Notes: generated from the sequence alone by a model not told the origin. Numbered from the stretch's first letter, positions 15,226-24,732 are shown. The stretch: 64,000 nucleotides of DNA from Hyphomicrobiales bacterium (GCA_017642935.1 JAEPOK010000001.1:1533192-1597191), one strand, 5' to 3'. Program-made: numbers and translations.

Positions 15226-16878
15226 TTAAGCGGCGCGGTCGAGCTGCTCGTAGGCAGCGGCTTTGAAAGGGTCTTTGCCAACGCGGGCATAGACATCGGC
15301 CAGACTTTCGCCGTTCTGACGCAAGGCCTGGAACGTATCGAGAATGCGATGGATCGCGCCCGGCAGGGCTTCGGCATCGAAGCCTGGCCCAAGGATCGTG
15401 CCGACCTGCGCGCCCTCATCAGCGCGGCCGGCGAGCGTGATCTGGTAGTTCTCCTGCTCGGCGCGGTTCAGCCCCAAAATGCCGATGGTGGCAGCGTGAT
15501 GGTGACCACAAGCGTTAATGCAGCCGGAAATGTTCACCGTGATACCGCGCAAATCTTCGCGCTTCTCACGGGCCCGCAACTCCTGCGACAGACGTTGTGC
15601 AACTGGGATCGAGCGCGCGGTCGCCAGTGCACAATAATCAAGGCCCGGACAGGAGATGATGTCGCTTGCCAGACCAATATTCGCTTCGGCGAGGCCGAGT
15701 TTCACCAGAGCCTCGTAGACGGCGCGCAGCTCCGATTGTGGCACCCATGGCAGCACCAGGTTCTGGCGATGGGTGACGCGGATTTCTGAGGCGGAATGGC
15801 GCTCGGCCAAATCAGCGATCGCTTTCATCTGCTCGCCAGTGGCATCGCCAGGAATGGCACCTTCAGCTTTCAGCGAGATCGTGACGGCGGCGTAGCCATC
15901 AACCCGATGGGCCATGACGTTTTCATCGAGCCACGCGGAAAAACCTGGATCGTCTCGGGTCACCAAGACAGGCGTGAGCGCCGGTTGCCTCGCCTCAGCA
16001 AACTGCGCGGCGATGCGCGCATATTCAGCCGGCGCATCAGCGAAGGTGGCGCGGTCACGGGCTGCCATGTCGGCGATAACCTCGGCGCGGTAGGCGTCCA
16101 GTCCCATCTCGGCGACCAGGATCTTGATGCGGGCTTTGTACTTGTTGTCGCGGCGGCCGTGCAGATTGTAGACTCGCAGCATCGCGTCGAGCGTTGGGAG
16201 CAGATCGTCGAGCGACACATTCTCTTCAAACAGCACCGCAACGCGCGGCGTGCGGCCCTGCCCTCCGCCGACCCAGATATCAAACAGCGGGTCGCCGCCC
16301 TCACCTGCTTTCACGGCGATACCGATATCGTGGAATTTCATCGCCGCGCGGTCTTCGGCAGCGCCGGTTACGGCGATTTTGAACTTGCGCGGCAAAAACG
16401 CGAACTCGGGATGCAGCGTCGACCATTGGCGCAGCAATTCCGAGACCGGGCGGGGGTCGACATACTCATCTGCGGCGACACCGGCATAGGCATCGGTGGT
16501 GACATTACGGATGCAATTGCCAGAGGTCTGAACGGCATGCATCTGGACCGAGGCCAGAAGGTCGAGCATGTCGGCGACATCTTCCAGCTTCGTCCAGTTG
16601 TATTGGATGTTATGACGCGTCGTGAAATGGCCATAACCGCGGTCGTAGCGGTCGGCCAGATGCCCGAGCATGCGCAACTGGTCGGACGACAAAACGCCAT
16701 AGGGGATCGCGACCCGCAGCATATAGGCGTGCAGCTGCAGATAGAGGCCGTTTTGCAGGCGCAGCGGCTTAAATTCGTCCTCGGTTAGCTGGCCAGCTAG
16801 GCGGCGCGCCACCTGGTCACGAAATTCGTGCGCACGCGCGTCAACAAGCGCCTGATCATGGGCATCATAAGTGTACAT
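15226..16878 (-). CDS. cysI: Assimilatory sulfite (nitrite/sulfite) reductase hemoprotein
   Basis: The 550-residue protein carries both halves of the nitrite/sulfite reductase fold. The 4Fe-4S/siroheme ligands are CPGLDYC and, about 36 residues later, GCINACGHHH, giving Cys-x5-Cys and Cys-x3-Cys. Upstream, the motif QTSGNCIRN binds siroheme. The reaction is the six-electron reduction of sulfite to sulfide. The context (siroheme synthase first, ferredoxin-NADP reductase last, and cysH, cysD and cysN opposite) favours sulfite over nitrite. The gene follows the DUF2849 gene by 11 bases. Confidence 0.93.
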   Translation of the reverse strand: MYTYDAHDQALVDARAHEFRDQVARRLAGQLTEDEFKPLRLQNGLYLQLHAYMLRVAIPYGVLSSDQLRMLGHLADRYDRGYGHFTTRHNIQYNWTKLEDVADMLDLLASVQMHAVQTSGNCIRNVTTDAYAGVAADEYVDPRPVSELLRQWSTLHPEFAFLPRKFKIAVTGAAEDRAAMKFHDIGIAVKAGEGGDPLFDIWVGGGQGRTPRVAVLFEENVSLDDLLPTLDAMLRVYNLHGRRDNKYKARIKILVAEMGLDAYRAEVIADMAARDRATFADAPAEYARIAAQFAEARQPALTPVLVTRDDPGFSAWLDENVMAHRVDGYAAVTISLKAEGAIPGDATGEQMKAIADLAERHSASEIRVTHRQNLVLPWVPQSELRAVYEALVKLGLAEANIGLASDIISCPGLDYCALATARSIPVAQRLSQELRAREKREDLRGITVNISGCINACGHHHAATIGILGLNRAEQENYQITLAGRADEGAQVGTILGPGFDAEALPGAIHRILDTFQALRQNGESLADVYARVGKDPFKAAAYEQLDRAA

Positions 16879-16889
16879 TATAGAAGTCC

Positions 16890-17198
16890 TCAGGCCGTAG
16901 CCGCGCCGGGCAAGCCAATGCTTGGGCCGCTGATGCGGCGGCGTTCACGCAGTTCCAAGGGTTCGATGGTGCCGCCTTCGGAAACCGGCACGAGGTAAGC
17001 ACCGACCACCATGTTGACCATCTCTTCGGCTGCGCCGCGCGCTTCCAGCTCAGCGATCTCTTGCGACGTGGTCGCGCGAAGTGCCTCGTCGGCCGAGCGG
17101 CACCAGGCTGTTCCATTCCAATAGACGGTGCGGCCGGACAGCAGCGCGTTGGCGGTGAGGATGCGGGGGGCGTCCTTGGTTTTGGGCGATGCCATCAT
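16890..17198 (-). CDS. DUF2849 protein of the cys operon
   Basis: This 102-residue protein begins at an ATG that overlaps the end of cysG by four bases (ATGA). The family mark is ILTANALLSGRTVYWNG, then residues forming a small beta-rich domain and PLELRERRRISGPSIGLPG near the C-terminus. DUF2849 genes sit between cysG and cysI in many Rhizobiales, which suggests a role in sulfite reductase assembly or siroheme delivery, but no activity is known to me. Confidence 0.88.
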   Translation of the reverse strand: MMASPKTKDAPRILTANALLSGRTVYWNGTAWCRSADEALRATTSQEIAELEARGAAEEMVNMVVGAYLVPVSEGGTIEPLELRERRRISGPSIGLPGAATA

Positions 17199-18598
17199 GC
17201 GGCCTTTCGGTCTGAACTGGTGGGCTGGTCTTGCAAGTAAGTTCGCTGCGCGGCGGCTCGGCGAGAGACGACACCGATCAACATCATCAGCGGCGCACCT
17301 TTGCCGGTGGTTTTGGCGGTGTTCGCGAGCGCTCCGAGGCTCGTTGAATGGATGCGTTCGTCACTGCGCCCGGCATTTTCCACCAACACAACCGGCGTCG
17401 ATGGAGCGCGGCCGTTGAGGATAAGCTGGCGCTGCACATCGGCAGCTGCGCGCTTGCCCATATAGACGGCGATCGCGCTGTCGCTGCGGGCAAGCGATGC
17501 CCAATCGACGTCGGCATCACCATCAGCGCCGTGCGCGGTGATCACCCGCAATTCCTGGGCATGACCGCGCTCAGTGAGCGGTGCGGCGGCAGATGCGCTG
17601 GCGGCGGCGGCGGCGGTAACGCCGGGCACGACCTCGAAGGCAAGCCCGGCGCGGCTCACGGCATCCAATTCTTCGGCAAGACGGCCAAAGATCGCCGGAT
17701 CGCCACCTTTCAGGCGGACCACATGGTGGCCCTCGCCGGCGTGTTGTGTGATGAGATCGCAAATCTCATGCTGTTTCAGAGAATGCTTGCCGCAACGCTT
17801 GCCTACATTGACCATCAGCGCTTCGCGGCGGGCAAGTTCTAAGATCTCCGGGGCGACCAACGCGTCGAAAAGGACAACGTCAGCTTCATCGAGCAGTTTC
17901 CGGGCGCGCAAGGTCATCAGATCCTGACCGCCTGGTCCGGCTCCGACGAAGCTGACGAACCCCTCACGGGTCTGCACATCGTTTTGCCCGGAGAGAAGCG
18001 CCTCAGCGCGCTTGCTTGCAGTTTCAACATCCAGGCGACCCTGCAGCGCACCCTTGAAGAAAGTGCGCCAGAACTGCCGGCGACCGCTGCCCGGCGCGAT
18101 GGCGTCAGCGACTCGGTCGCGAAAGCCATTGGCGAGCTTGGCTAGGGCGCCCAGGCCCTGGGGCAGTGCTGCTTCAATCTGCGCTTTGATCATGCGGGCC
18201 AGCACCGGCGCCGTACCCTCGGTGCCGATGGCGATCACGACAGGATCGCGGTCGACAATGGCGGGCGTGATGAAATCGGAAACGTCCGGCTGGTCAGCGG
18301 CGCAGACGAGAACATGGTTGGCGCGGGCATGGTCCGCAATCTGCGCGTCCAACGCTTCGTCGCCCGTCGCGGCATAGGCAAGCGCGGTGTTGTCGGGGAA
18401 AGCAAAGTCCAGCGGGTCAGTCTGCACCCATTCAGCATCGCCCAAATCGATCTCGCCGGTGACGAGCTCCGGCGCCACCACGAGGACATGCGCCTCGGTC
18501 TTGACGACCAAGCGCAGCTTGGCGGCCGCTTCGGCACCCCCGCCAAAGACGATGATAGTGCGGCCCTCAGCCTGAAGAAAAATCGGGAACGCGCGCAT
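17195..18598 (-). CDS. cysG: Siroheme synthase, trifunctional
   Basis: The 467-residue length matches the fused enzyme. The N-terminal part (about 1-200) is the precorrin-2 dehydrogenase/ferrochelatase with the NAD-binding FGGGAEAAAKLRL. The C-terminal part (about 215-450) is the uroporphyrinogen-III methyltransferase with VGAGPGGQDLMTLRA, VRLKGGDPAIFGR and PGVTAAAA. Together they make siroheme from uroporphyrinogen III for CysI. It is the first gene of the leftward sulfur operon; a dyad at 18660-18670 and the divergent Lrp/AsnC gene lie upstream. Confidence 0.95.
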   Translation of the reverse strand: MRAFPIFLQAEGRTIIVFGGGAEAAAKLRLVVKTEAHVLVVAPELVTGEIDLGDAEWVQTDPLDFAFPDNTALAYAATGDEALDAQIADHARANHVLVCAADQPDVSDFITPAIVDRDPVVIAIGTEGTAPVLARMIKAQIEAALPQGLGALAKLANGFRDRVADAIAPGSGRRQFWRTFFKGALQGRLDVETASKRAEALLSGQNDVQTREGFVSFVGAGPGGQDLMTLRARKLLDEADVVLFDALVAPEILELARREALMVNVGKRCGKHSLKQHEICDLITQHAGEGHHVVRLKGGDPAIFGRLAEELDAVSRAGLAFEVVPGVTAAAAASASAAAPLTERGHAQELRVITAHGADGDADVDWASLARSDSAIAVYMGKRAAADVQRQLILNGRAPSTPVVLVENAGRSDERIHSTSLGALANTAKTTGKGAPLMMLIGVVSRRAAAQRTYLQDQPTSSDRKAA

Positions 18599-18659
18599 GC
18601 GGGTCGTCCTGGCGTGGTCGGTAACAAATCCAGTCGTCAGAATGGACTTTTTCCCGCGT

Positions 18660-18670
18660 TATTGCCAATA
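18660..18670. promoter_or_regulatory. TATTG-C-CAATA dyad between cysG and the Lrp gene
   Basis: A perfect five-base inverted repeat with a one-base centre lies 62 bases upstream of cysG and 91 bases upstream of the Lrp/AsnC gene. Its form suits an Lrp/AsnC operator. The surrounding DNA is AT-rich. Confidence 0.45.
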
Positions 18671-18760
18671 TGCGGGAGAAAATAAGACGTTTTTCGTCGA
18701 CAATAATCGTATCAATGGAATCTGTTCGACGCTTGCGCAAAGATACAGGAAATTCTTTCA

Positions 18761-19210
18761 ATGGATGAACTTGATCGCAGGATTTTGCGGGTTGTGCAGA
18801 ACGACGCCTCGCTTTCGGTGGAAAAAATCGCGGATACTGTGGGGTCATCTAAGTCGCCGGTATGGGCGCGGATCAAGAAGCTGAAAGACGCCGGGGTGAT
18901 CGCCAAGGAGGTGGCGCTGCTCGACCCGGAAAAGGTGGGGCAGACGGAAGTGTTCTTCATCGCGGTGAAGACTGATCAGCACGAAGAAGGGTGGCTGGAG
19001 CGCTTCAGCGACGCCGTCCAGGATATGCCGGAAATTCAGGAGGCCCATCGGCTTGCCGGTGAGATCGACTACCTTTTGAAAGTGCGGGTCCCGGATACGC
19101 GCGCGTTCGACGCTTTTTATAAGAGGCTGGTCGCGCGCGTGCGGCTTTTCGCAGTGACCTCAAGCCTCTCAATGGAAACGCTGAAGTCGACCACCCAGAT
19201 GCAGGTATAG
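18761..19210 (+). CDS. Lrp/AsnC-family regulator of sulfur genes (probable)
   Basis: The 149-residue protein has the N-terminal winged helix (MDELDRRILRVVQNDASLS, then IADTVGSSKSPVWARIKKLKD) and a C-terminal RAM domain with the AHRLAGEIDYLLKVRVPD segment that forms the effector-binding octamer. It is placed between the leftward cysG operon and the rightward cysH-cysD-cysN operon, so it likely controls one or both, perhaps sensing a sulfur amino acid. That role is inferred from position. Confidence 0.88.
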   Translation: MDELDRRILRVVQNDASLSVEKIADTVGSSKSPVWARIKKLKDAGVIAKEVALLDPEKVGQTEVFFIAVKTDQHEEGWLERFSDAVQDMPEIQEAHRLAGEIDYLLKVRVPDTRAFDAFYKRLVARVRLFAVTSSLSMETLKSTTQMQV

Positions 19211-19399
19211 AGTGATATTGCGTTTCATACCGTTTGAGCAACTGGCTAAGCAATCTGGTTTCACGATTCTTCAAAATGTGGCGTGAAAATCTACCTACAC
19301 CGACAAGCGTTTCCCTGCAACGGCTTACATCGCAAGCCTGTTTCTTTCCTCTGACGCCGCCCTCACGCATCGTTTCGGGACCATCAAAAGGACCCGTCG

Positions 19400-20155
19400 A
19401 TGTCGCTCCCCCACTTAGCCAATGAATTGAACGTGGCGCTTGCCAAGGCACCACTTTCGGCGCGCATCGCCATGATCGCCGTGCGTTTTGATCGGCCGGT
19501 GTTCACGACAAGCCTGGGGTTGGAAGACCAACTGATCACTTCGCTCATCGCCGACGCTGGGCGAGGCGTCGAAGTCGTGACACTGCAGACTGGGCGGCTG
19601 TTTCCAGAGACCCTGGAGCTTCTGGCTACAACGGAACAGCGCTACCGCCTGAGCATCAAACGGTTCGAGCCCAAGCCATCCGACGTCAAAGCCTATGTCG
19701 AACGCTACGGCCTCAACGGGTTCTATGACAGCATCGAAGCGCGCAAGGCCTGCTGCCATGTCCGCAAGGTGGTGCCGCTTGGCCAGGCGCTGGCTGGGGC
19801 CGATGCTTGGATCACTGGCCTGAGGCGAGATCAGTCGGATAGTCGCAGTGCCATCCCGTTTGCCGCGTGGGACGATGCGCGCGGTCTTATCAAGCTCAAT
19901 CCACTGGCTGATGTCACGAGCGAGCGTCTCAACGCGCTAATCGCCGCGCACGCCATTCCCACCAACCCGCTGCACGCGCGCGGCTATCCGTCCATTGGCT
20001 GCGAGCCCTGCACACGGGCGATCAAACCCGGCGAGCCGGAGCGCGCTGGCCGCTGGTGGTGGGAGAAGGACAGTCGCCAGGAGTGTGGCCTGCACCTGGA
20101 AAAGCCCAATTCGGCCCATCAATCCCCCTCACAGTTGGACACTGCCAATGCCTGA
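19400..20155 (+). CDS. cysH: APS reductase (CysH family)
   Basis: The 251-residue protein has the adenylyl-binding segments [12 protein letters not shown] and [16 protein letters not shown], then the iron-sulfur ligands Cys118-Cys119 ([10 protein letters not shown]) and Cys201/Cys204 (CEPC), and the active Cys229 in ECGLH. The CC and CxxC pairs mark the 4Fe-4S type that reduces adenylylsulfate directly to sulfite, unlike the PAPS reductases of enterobacteria. It overlaps cysD by eight bases (ATGCCTGA). A 189-base intergenic region upstream must hold its promoter. Confidence 0.92.
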   Translation: MSLPHLANELNVALAKAPLSARIAMIAVRFDRPVFTTSLGLEDQLITSLIADAGRGVEVVTLQTGRLFPETLELLATTEQRYRLSIKRFEPKPSDVKAYVERYGLNGFYDSIEARKACCHVRKVVPLGQALAGADAWITGLRRDQSDSRSAIPFAAWDDARGLIKLNPLADVTSERLNALIAAHAIPTNPLHARGYPSIGCEPCTRAIKPGEPERAGRWWWEKDSRQECGLHLEKPNSAHQSPSQLDTANA

Positions 20156-21098
20156 CCCATCCTCCCGGCCTGACCCCTCGCCCCGGCCAGCCGAAAGACG
20201 CCTCGACCCCACGCTAGAGGCGCTGGAAAATGAGGCGATCCATATCTTTCGCGAAGTTGCCGCCGAGTTCGAACGGCCCGTGATGCTCTATTCAGTGGGC
20301 AAGGATTCCTCCGTCTTGCTGCACCTCGCGCGCAAAGCTTTCTATCCGGGCAAGGTGCCCTTCCCGCTGCTCCACATCGATACCGGCTGGAAGTTCACCC
20401 AGATGCTCGCCTTCCGCGATCAGGTTGCGCAGGAGCACAATCTGGACCTGATGGTTTACACCAACCCACGTGGCACCGCTGAGAACATCACACCCTTCAC
20501 CTACGGCTCCTCGCGCTACACCGACATCATGAAGACCGAGGCGCTGCGCATTGCGCTGGATGCTGGCAAGTTTGATGCAGCCTTCGGCGGCGCTCGGCGT
20601 GATGAGGAAGCCTCGCGCGCCAAAGAGCGGGTCTATTCCTTCCGCACGCCCAACCACACCTGGGATCCGCGCAGCCAGCGCCCAGAGCTTTGGTCGATCT
20701 ACAATGGCATGATCCGCCAAGGCGAAAGCATCCGCGTGTTTCCGCTGTCCAATTGGACGGAACTCGACATCTGGCGCTACATCCAAGCCGAAGCTATCCC
20801 AATTGTGCCGCTCTATTTCGCCAAGCCGCGCCCTGTGGTGCAGCGTGACGGCATGCTGATGCTGGCTGAGGATGAACGGCTGGAGCTGCTGCCGGGTGAA
20901 CAGGTTCAGACGCTGAATGTACGGTTTCGCACTCTCGGCTGTTTTCCCCTGACCGCCGCCATCCGGTCCGACGCCACCACGCTCGATGCCATCATCGAAG
21001 AGGTCCAAAGCGCCACGGTGTCGGAGCGCAATGGCCGGGCGATCGACAAGGATCAGGCCGCATCCATGGAAAAGAAAAAACGCGAGGGCTATTTCTGA
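20148..21098 (+). CDS. cysD: Sulfate adenylyltransferase subunit 2
   Basis: The start at 20148 (MPDPSSRP) gives 316 residues and overlaps cysH by eight bases. The PP-loop motif is [20 protein letters not shown]. Further marks are [13 protein letters not shown] and [15 protein letters not shown]. The C-terminus ends KKKREGYF, as in CysD proteins. With CysN it makes APS from sulfate and ATP, driven by GTP hydrolysis. The TGA shares a base with the ATG of cysN. Confidence 0.95.
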   Translation: MPDPSSRPDPSPRPAERRLDPTLEALENEAIHIFREVAAEFERPVMLYSVGKDSSVLLHLARKAFYPGKVPFPLLHIDTGWKFTQMLAFRDQVAQEHNLDLMVYTNPRGTAENITPFTYGSSRYTDIMKTEALRIALDAGKFDAAFGGARRDEEASRAKERVYSFRTPNHTWDPRSQRPELWSIYNGMIRQGESIRVFPLSNWTELDIWRYIQAEAIPIVPLYFAKPRPVVQRDGMLMLAEDERLELLPGEQVQTLNVRFRTLGCFPLTAAIRSDATTLDAIIEEVQSATVSERNGRAIDKDQAASMEKKKREGYF

Positions 21099-22549
21099 TG
21101 ACCGCTGCTGTCCAACAGGCGCCGCACGCCGCCTCTTCGGTGAGCTCAGCCAAGGCGCGGCCGCTGCGCTTCATCACTTGCGGCAATGTCGATGATGGCA
21201 AATCCACGCTCATTGGCCGCTTGCTCTGGGACACCAAGATGGTGATGTCCGACCATGTGGCCGGGCTTTACAGAAAAGGTACGCAGGCGAGTTCCAACGA
21301 CAATGACGGGCTGAACCTGCCGGATTTTTCGCTGCTGCTCGACGGCCTTCAGGCAGAGCGTGAGCAGGGCATCACCATCGATGTCGCCTATAGCTATTTC
21401 TCCACCGCCAACCGATCCTACATCGTGGCCGACACGCCGGGCCATGAGCAGTACACGGGCAATATGGCCACCGGCGCCTCGACGGCAGACCTTGCCATCA
21501 TTCTGGTGGACGCCCGCGCCGGCCTGCAGGAACAGACACGCCGCCACACCATGATCGTCTCGCTGATGGGCATCCGACAGGTTGTTCTGGTGGTCAACAA
21601 AATGGACTTGGTGGACTATGACCGCGCCGCTTTCCAGGCGATTGACGAGGCGTTTCGCGCGTTTGTTGCCGATCTGCCTCTGAACACGATCACGGTGATC
21701 CCGACATCTGCGCCGCAAGGCGAGAATGTTACGATTCCCGGCACCGCGCGCATGCCCTGGTACAGCGGTCCAACGCTGCTCGATGCACTGGAAACCGCCG
21801 AGACTCGCAATGATGAGGCCGGTGATTTTCGGCTGTCGGTGCAGCGCGTCAGCCGGCCCGATGAAAGCTTTCGTGGCTATCAAGGCACGGTCACTGGCGG
21901 CATCATCGCCGTCGGCGACCCGGTGACCGTCGCGCCGCAAGGACTACCGGCCACAATATCCCGCATCGTGACATTTGACGGCGACAAAGCGGTGGCGCGA
22001 ACCGGTGATGCGGTGACACTGGTGCTTGATCGTCAGATTGATATTGCGCGCGGCGACATGATCGCCGGGGGCCAAGCCGCGCCGTCTGGCTTGCGATCGG
22101 TGTCGGCGAAATTGGTGGTGCTTACCGCGCAGAGCCTTGATCCGGCCAAACGCTATTGGCTGAAATCCGGCAGTCGCCGTCAACGCGCGCGGCTCCTACC
22201 GCAGAAGGAGCTCAACTTGCACGATCTGACGTGGAACCAGGCTGGGCCATTGCGTCAAAACGCGATTGCCACTGTGCAGCTTAGCTTTGAGGAAGACACG
22301 TTTTTTGATCGCTACGCCGACAACAGGGCGACCGGATCGTTTGTCCTAATCGACCCGGATACGTTGAACACCGTCGCCGGTGGTATGGTGACCGATCTGG
22401 CGCCAGCGTCCAAGCAGCAATCAATCCCGGAGAACGATCGCGTGACGCTCAATCTGCCGCGTGACCTGGCCAGCCTTGTCATGGGCCACGAGCTCTTGGC
22501 TGACCGGTTGCACGAGGTCGAGCTGGTCGAGCTGGTCGAGAGGGTGTAA
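21098..22549 (+). CDS. cysN: Sulfate adenylyltransferase subunit 1 (GTPase)
   Basis: The 483-residue protein is an EF-Tu-like GTPase: the P-loop is GNVDDGKST (residues 29-37), then DTPGHEQYTGNMATGAS and VVNKMDLVDYD. Two beta-barrel domains follow. The length ends where CysN proteins end, so there is no fused APS kinase (CysC) domain, in keeping with an APS-reducing CysH. The N-terminus has about 20 extra polar residues before RPLRFITCGN. Confidence 0.95.
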   Translation: MTAAVQQAPHAASSVSSAKARPLRFITCGNVDDGKSTLIGRLLWDTKMVMSDHVAGLYRKGTQASSNDNDGLNLPDFSLLLDGLQAEREQGITIDVAYSYFSTANRSYIVADTPGHEQYTGNMATGASTADLAIILVDARAGLQEQTRRHTMIVSLMGIRQVVLVVNKMDLVDYDRAAFQAIDEAFRAFVADLPLNTITVIPTSAPQGENVTIPGTARMPWYSGPTLLDALETAETRNDEAGDFRLSVQRVSRPDESFRGYQGTVTGGIIAVGDPVTVAPQGLPATISRIVTFDGDKAVARTGDAVTLVLDRQIDIARGDMIAGGQAAPSGLRSVSAKLVVLTAQSLDPAKRYWLKSGSRRQRARLLPQKELNLHDLTWNQAGPLRQNAIATVQLSFEEDTFFDRYADNRATGSFVLIDPDTLNTVAGGMVTDLAPASKQQSIPENDRVTLNLPRDLASLVMGHELLADRLHEVELVELVERV

Positions 22550-22571
22550 AGGGCCGAAGTGTCGAAAAAAC

Positions 22572-22645
22572 TGGCTGGGGAACCTGGATTCGAACCAGGA
22601 CTAACGGAGTCAGAGTCCGTGGGTCTACCGTTAACCTATTCCCCA
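22572..22645 (-). tRNA. tRNA-Gln (anticodon CTG)
   Basis: On the minus strand a full cloverleaf of 74 bases with encoded CCA is seen. The acceptor TGGGGAA pairs with TTCCCCA, the anticodon arm is ACGGA-CTCTGAC-TCCGT with CTG, and the T arm is CCTGG-TTCGAAT-CCAGG. It lies after cysN on the opposite strand. Confidence 0.95.
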
Positions 22646-22723
22646 AAGCACAGGAGCCGGGCGGATAGCACCCCCACCGGGCAAGTTCAAGGCGCTTTTC
22701 ATGCGCCTTGCTTATCGGCTTGC

Positions 22724-23875
22724 CTACTCGCTCTGACTTTCGGCAAGGCGCAGCGTTGGCGGTGGCGAGAGTTCGATCGCGACCAATCGCTCACCATAGG
22801 GCACCGCCGGGCCGGTAAGCGCCGTTTCCAGATCATCGAATGGGCCATTGTCGGCCTGAAAGACCAAATGAACTCCGGTGACGCGCGTTTCGCAGCGGCG
22901 AATATAGCGCGGCATTGGGGTATCTTCGCTCGAACGCAGCGCGCATTGGCCGAGATCGTCTTCATGCACAGCATCGGCCTGCATACCGAAACGCAAATCG
23001 GTGTTTTGCGGCTTGCCCGGAAGTTGGAAGAACAGGGTTTCGTCGTCGGTCTGCGGCCAGTCGATCATCGAGGCGTCATCAACACCAATGCGCCAATGGC
23101 CTTCCTGGGTTTCTTCCACCAATGCACCGGAAAAGGCCGAGCGGGCGTCGACCAGATCGTCCACATCCGACCAGGCGAACGGGCGGCGATCATCCACGGT
23201 GACGCCGTTCTCGGTCATTGTCATGCGCGCAAACCCTTGGGCCGGTAACTCCGGCAAAGGTGCCCGCTGGCGGGAGAAACGGCGTAACGCATTCAGCGAA
23301 CCTTGACCGATCAGACCGTCGATCGCGCCGCGATAGTAACCGGCTTCCTGCAAAAACACCTGCACCTGGCGGCGCATGGGCGGGCTCCAGAACGCGATCG
23401 TGTCTCCGGCCATGCCGAGGTCACGCAGGGCAAGCTCCAATAGCGCATGGGCAGCGATCACCGCGTCGGGATTGAGCAGCGGATCATCCTGATCATCATA
23501 GGAATACATGTACGGCACCAGCGCCAGCGTGATGCCATCATCGGCGGCGGCGCGCAGATGGAAGCGGGCCGCATCGACGTCGCGTTCGCCGCCCAGGCCG
23601 TCGAGCAGCAAAAAGCCAAGCTGGTAATGCGCGCGGGCAATGCCGCCTTCTGCAGCCTCGGCATGCAATTGGCGCGCACGCTCATAATCGCCGCTCCACT
23701 CGGCCTGCATGCCGAGTTCATAGAGCGCTTGCGGGTCCTGTTGGTTGGCCGATTCTTCGCCGCCGTCTGCGTCGGCTTCGTTCGCCATTGCCGCAACCGG
23801 CACCATCACCAAACTTAAGGCCAGTATCATCGGCAGAGCAAAGCGCTGCCTGTTGCCTAAGGTTCGCACCACCAT
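22724..23875 (-). CDS. Secreted protein with Sel1-like repeats and a peptidoglycan-binding-like motif
   Basis: The 383-residue protein starts with a signal peptide (hydrophobic residues 13-27, cleavage probably after AMA). Residues 47-110 form Sel1/TPR-like helices (ALYELGMQAEWSGDYERARQL and AHYQLGFLLLDGLGGERD). A PG_binding_1-like stretch near 165-195 reads VQVFLQEAGYYRGAIDGLIGQ. The C-terminal 180 residues match nothing I know and contain two Cys. A role at the cell wall is likely. The gene is single and lies upstream of tRNA-Gln on the same strand. Confidence 0.75.
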   Translation of the reverse strand: MVVRTLGNRQRFALPMILALSLVMVPVAAMANEADADGGEESANQQDPQALYELGMQAEWSGDYERARQLHAEAAEGGIARAHYQLGFLLLDGLGGERDVDAARFHLRAAADDGITLALVPYMYSYDDQDDPLLNPDAVIAAHALLELALRDLGMAGDTIAFWSPPMRRQVQVFLQEAGYYRGAIDGLIGQGSLNALRRFSRQRAPLPELPAQGFARMTMTENGVTVDDRRPFAWSDVDDLVDARSAFSGALVEETQEGHWRIGVDDASMIDWPQTDDETLFFQLPGKPQNTDLRFGMQADAVHEDDLGQCALRSSEDTPMPRYIRRCETRVTGVHLVFQADNGPFDDLETALTGPAVPYGERLVAIELSPPPTLRLAESQSE

Positions 23876-24111
23876 CCCTCACTCCATCGGCATCCCTACC
23901 CCATGGGATGCGTCCACGCGTGGATTAACACGGCGGGCACTATCGCCGCTTTTCCTTACTCAAGGCTTCACAGCCTGAGGTTTCAAGCCTGAGGACCTAC
24001 CTAAGGGAAGGGATGCCTGGCCAGACAAGGCTCCGAGCGCGCCTTATTCACGGAACCGTGATGATCCGTAACGTGAGGTGAGACGTATCGAGCGAGTTCA
24101 TACTGGACGAG

Positions 24112-24132
24112 CATATTCATAATTGATATATG
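24112..24132. promoter_or_regulatory. CATAT-N11-ATATG dyad upstream of the PadR gene
   Basis: A perfect five-base inverted repeat with 11-base spacing in an AT-rich patch ends 21 bases before the padR ATG. Such sites often serve PadR autorepression, and the AT-rich centre could hold the -10 box. Confidence 0.45.
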
Positions 24133-24153
24133 CCCGTTCGGCATAAGGAACCC

Positions 24154-24732
24154 ATGATGAACGTCCGCACTCTCTGTCTCGCTATTCTGCATCACCAGGA
24201 AGCCACCGGTTACGAAATCCGAAAGCTCTCTACGGAAGGCAAATACGCCTATTTCGTGGATGCGAGCTTCGGCTCGATCTACCCGGCGCTGGCTAAGCTT
24301 GAAGATGAAGGCCTGGTGACCTGTCGCCTGGAACAGCAAGACGGAAAGCCGGCCCGGAAGGTCTATGCGATCAACGAGCATGGGCGGGCGGAGCTGCGCG
24401 AAAATCTGCGCGAAAGCCCCACGCCGGACGTGTTTCGCTCGGAGTTTCTGCTGATCGGAATGTGCGCTGATCTTCTCGACGTCGGCGATATGGAGCGCGC
24501 GTTGACCGTGCACATCAGCCAGGTTGAGGACGAGCTTCGAAAGCTGGACGACATGAAGAGCGATCTGCCCGAAAACAATTGGCTGGCGGATTACGGCACG
24601 GCCTGCATGAAAACCCAATTGGATTGGCTGCACGCTAATCGTGAACGCATCCTAGCTGACAGCGCGGAAGCGGCGCGCAATGCACCCCACAAACAAGCCG
24701 CAACCGACGATTTGCCGACTGCGGCTGAATGA
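24154..24732 (+). CDS. PadR-family transcriptional regulator
   Basis: The chosen start is the first ATG of MMNVRTLCLAIL, after AAGGA; the frame from 24130 lies inside the likely promoter. The product of about 192 residues has the PadR winged helix (ILHHQEATGYEIRKLS, SFGSIYPALAKLEDEGLV, RKVYAINEHGRAEL) and an alpha-helical C-terminal dimer domain. PadR proteins usually repress a neighbouring efflux or detoxification operon and release it on binding small aromatic ligands. Here the RND pump genes follow 59 bases later, so that is the likely target. Confidence 0.9.
   Translation: MMNVRTLCLAILHHQEATGYEIRKLSTEGKYAYFVDASFGSIYPALAKLEDEGLVTCRLEQQDGKPARKVYAINEHGRAELRENLRESPTPDVFRSEFLLIGMCADLLDVGDMERALTVHISQVEDELRKLDDMKSDLPENNWLADYGTACMKTQLDWLHANRERILADSAEAARNAPHKQAATDDLPTAAE

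Noticed and set aside
15796-16788. 330-codon open frame on the plus strand across cysI
   Set aside because: Antisense shadow of the sulfite reductase gene; no motif or start support.
24052-24075. GGAAC-N15-CGTG upstream of the PadR gene as a sixth EcfG promoter
   Set aside because: Spacing is one short and the second box is imperfect, unlike the five exact sites.
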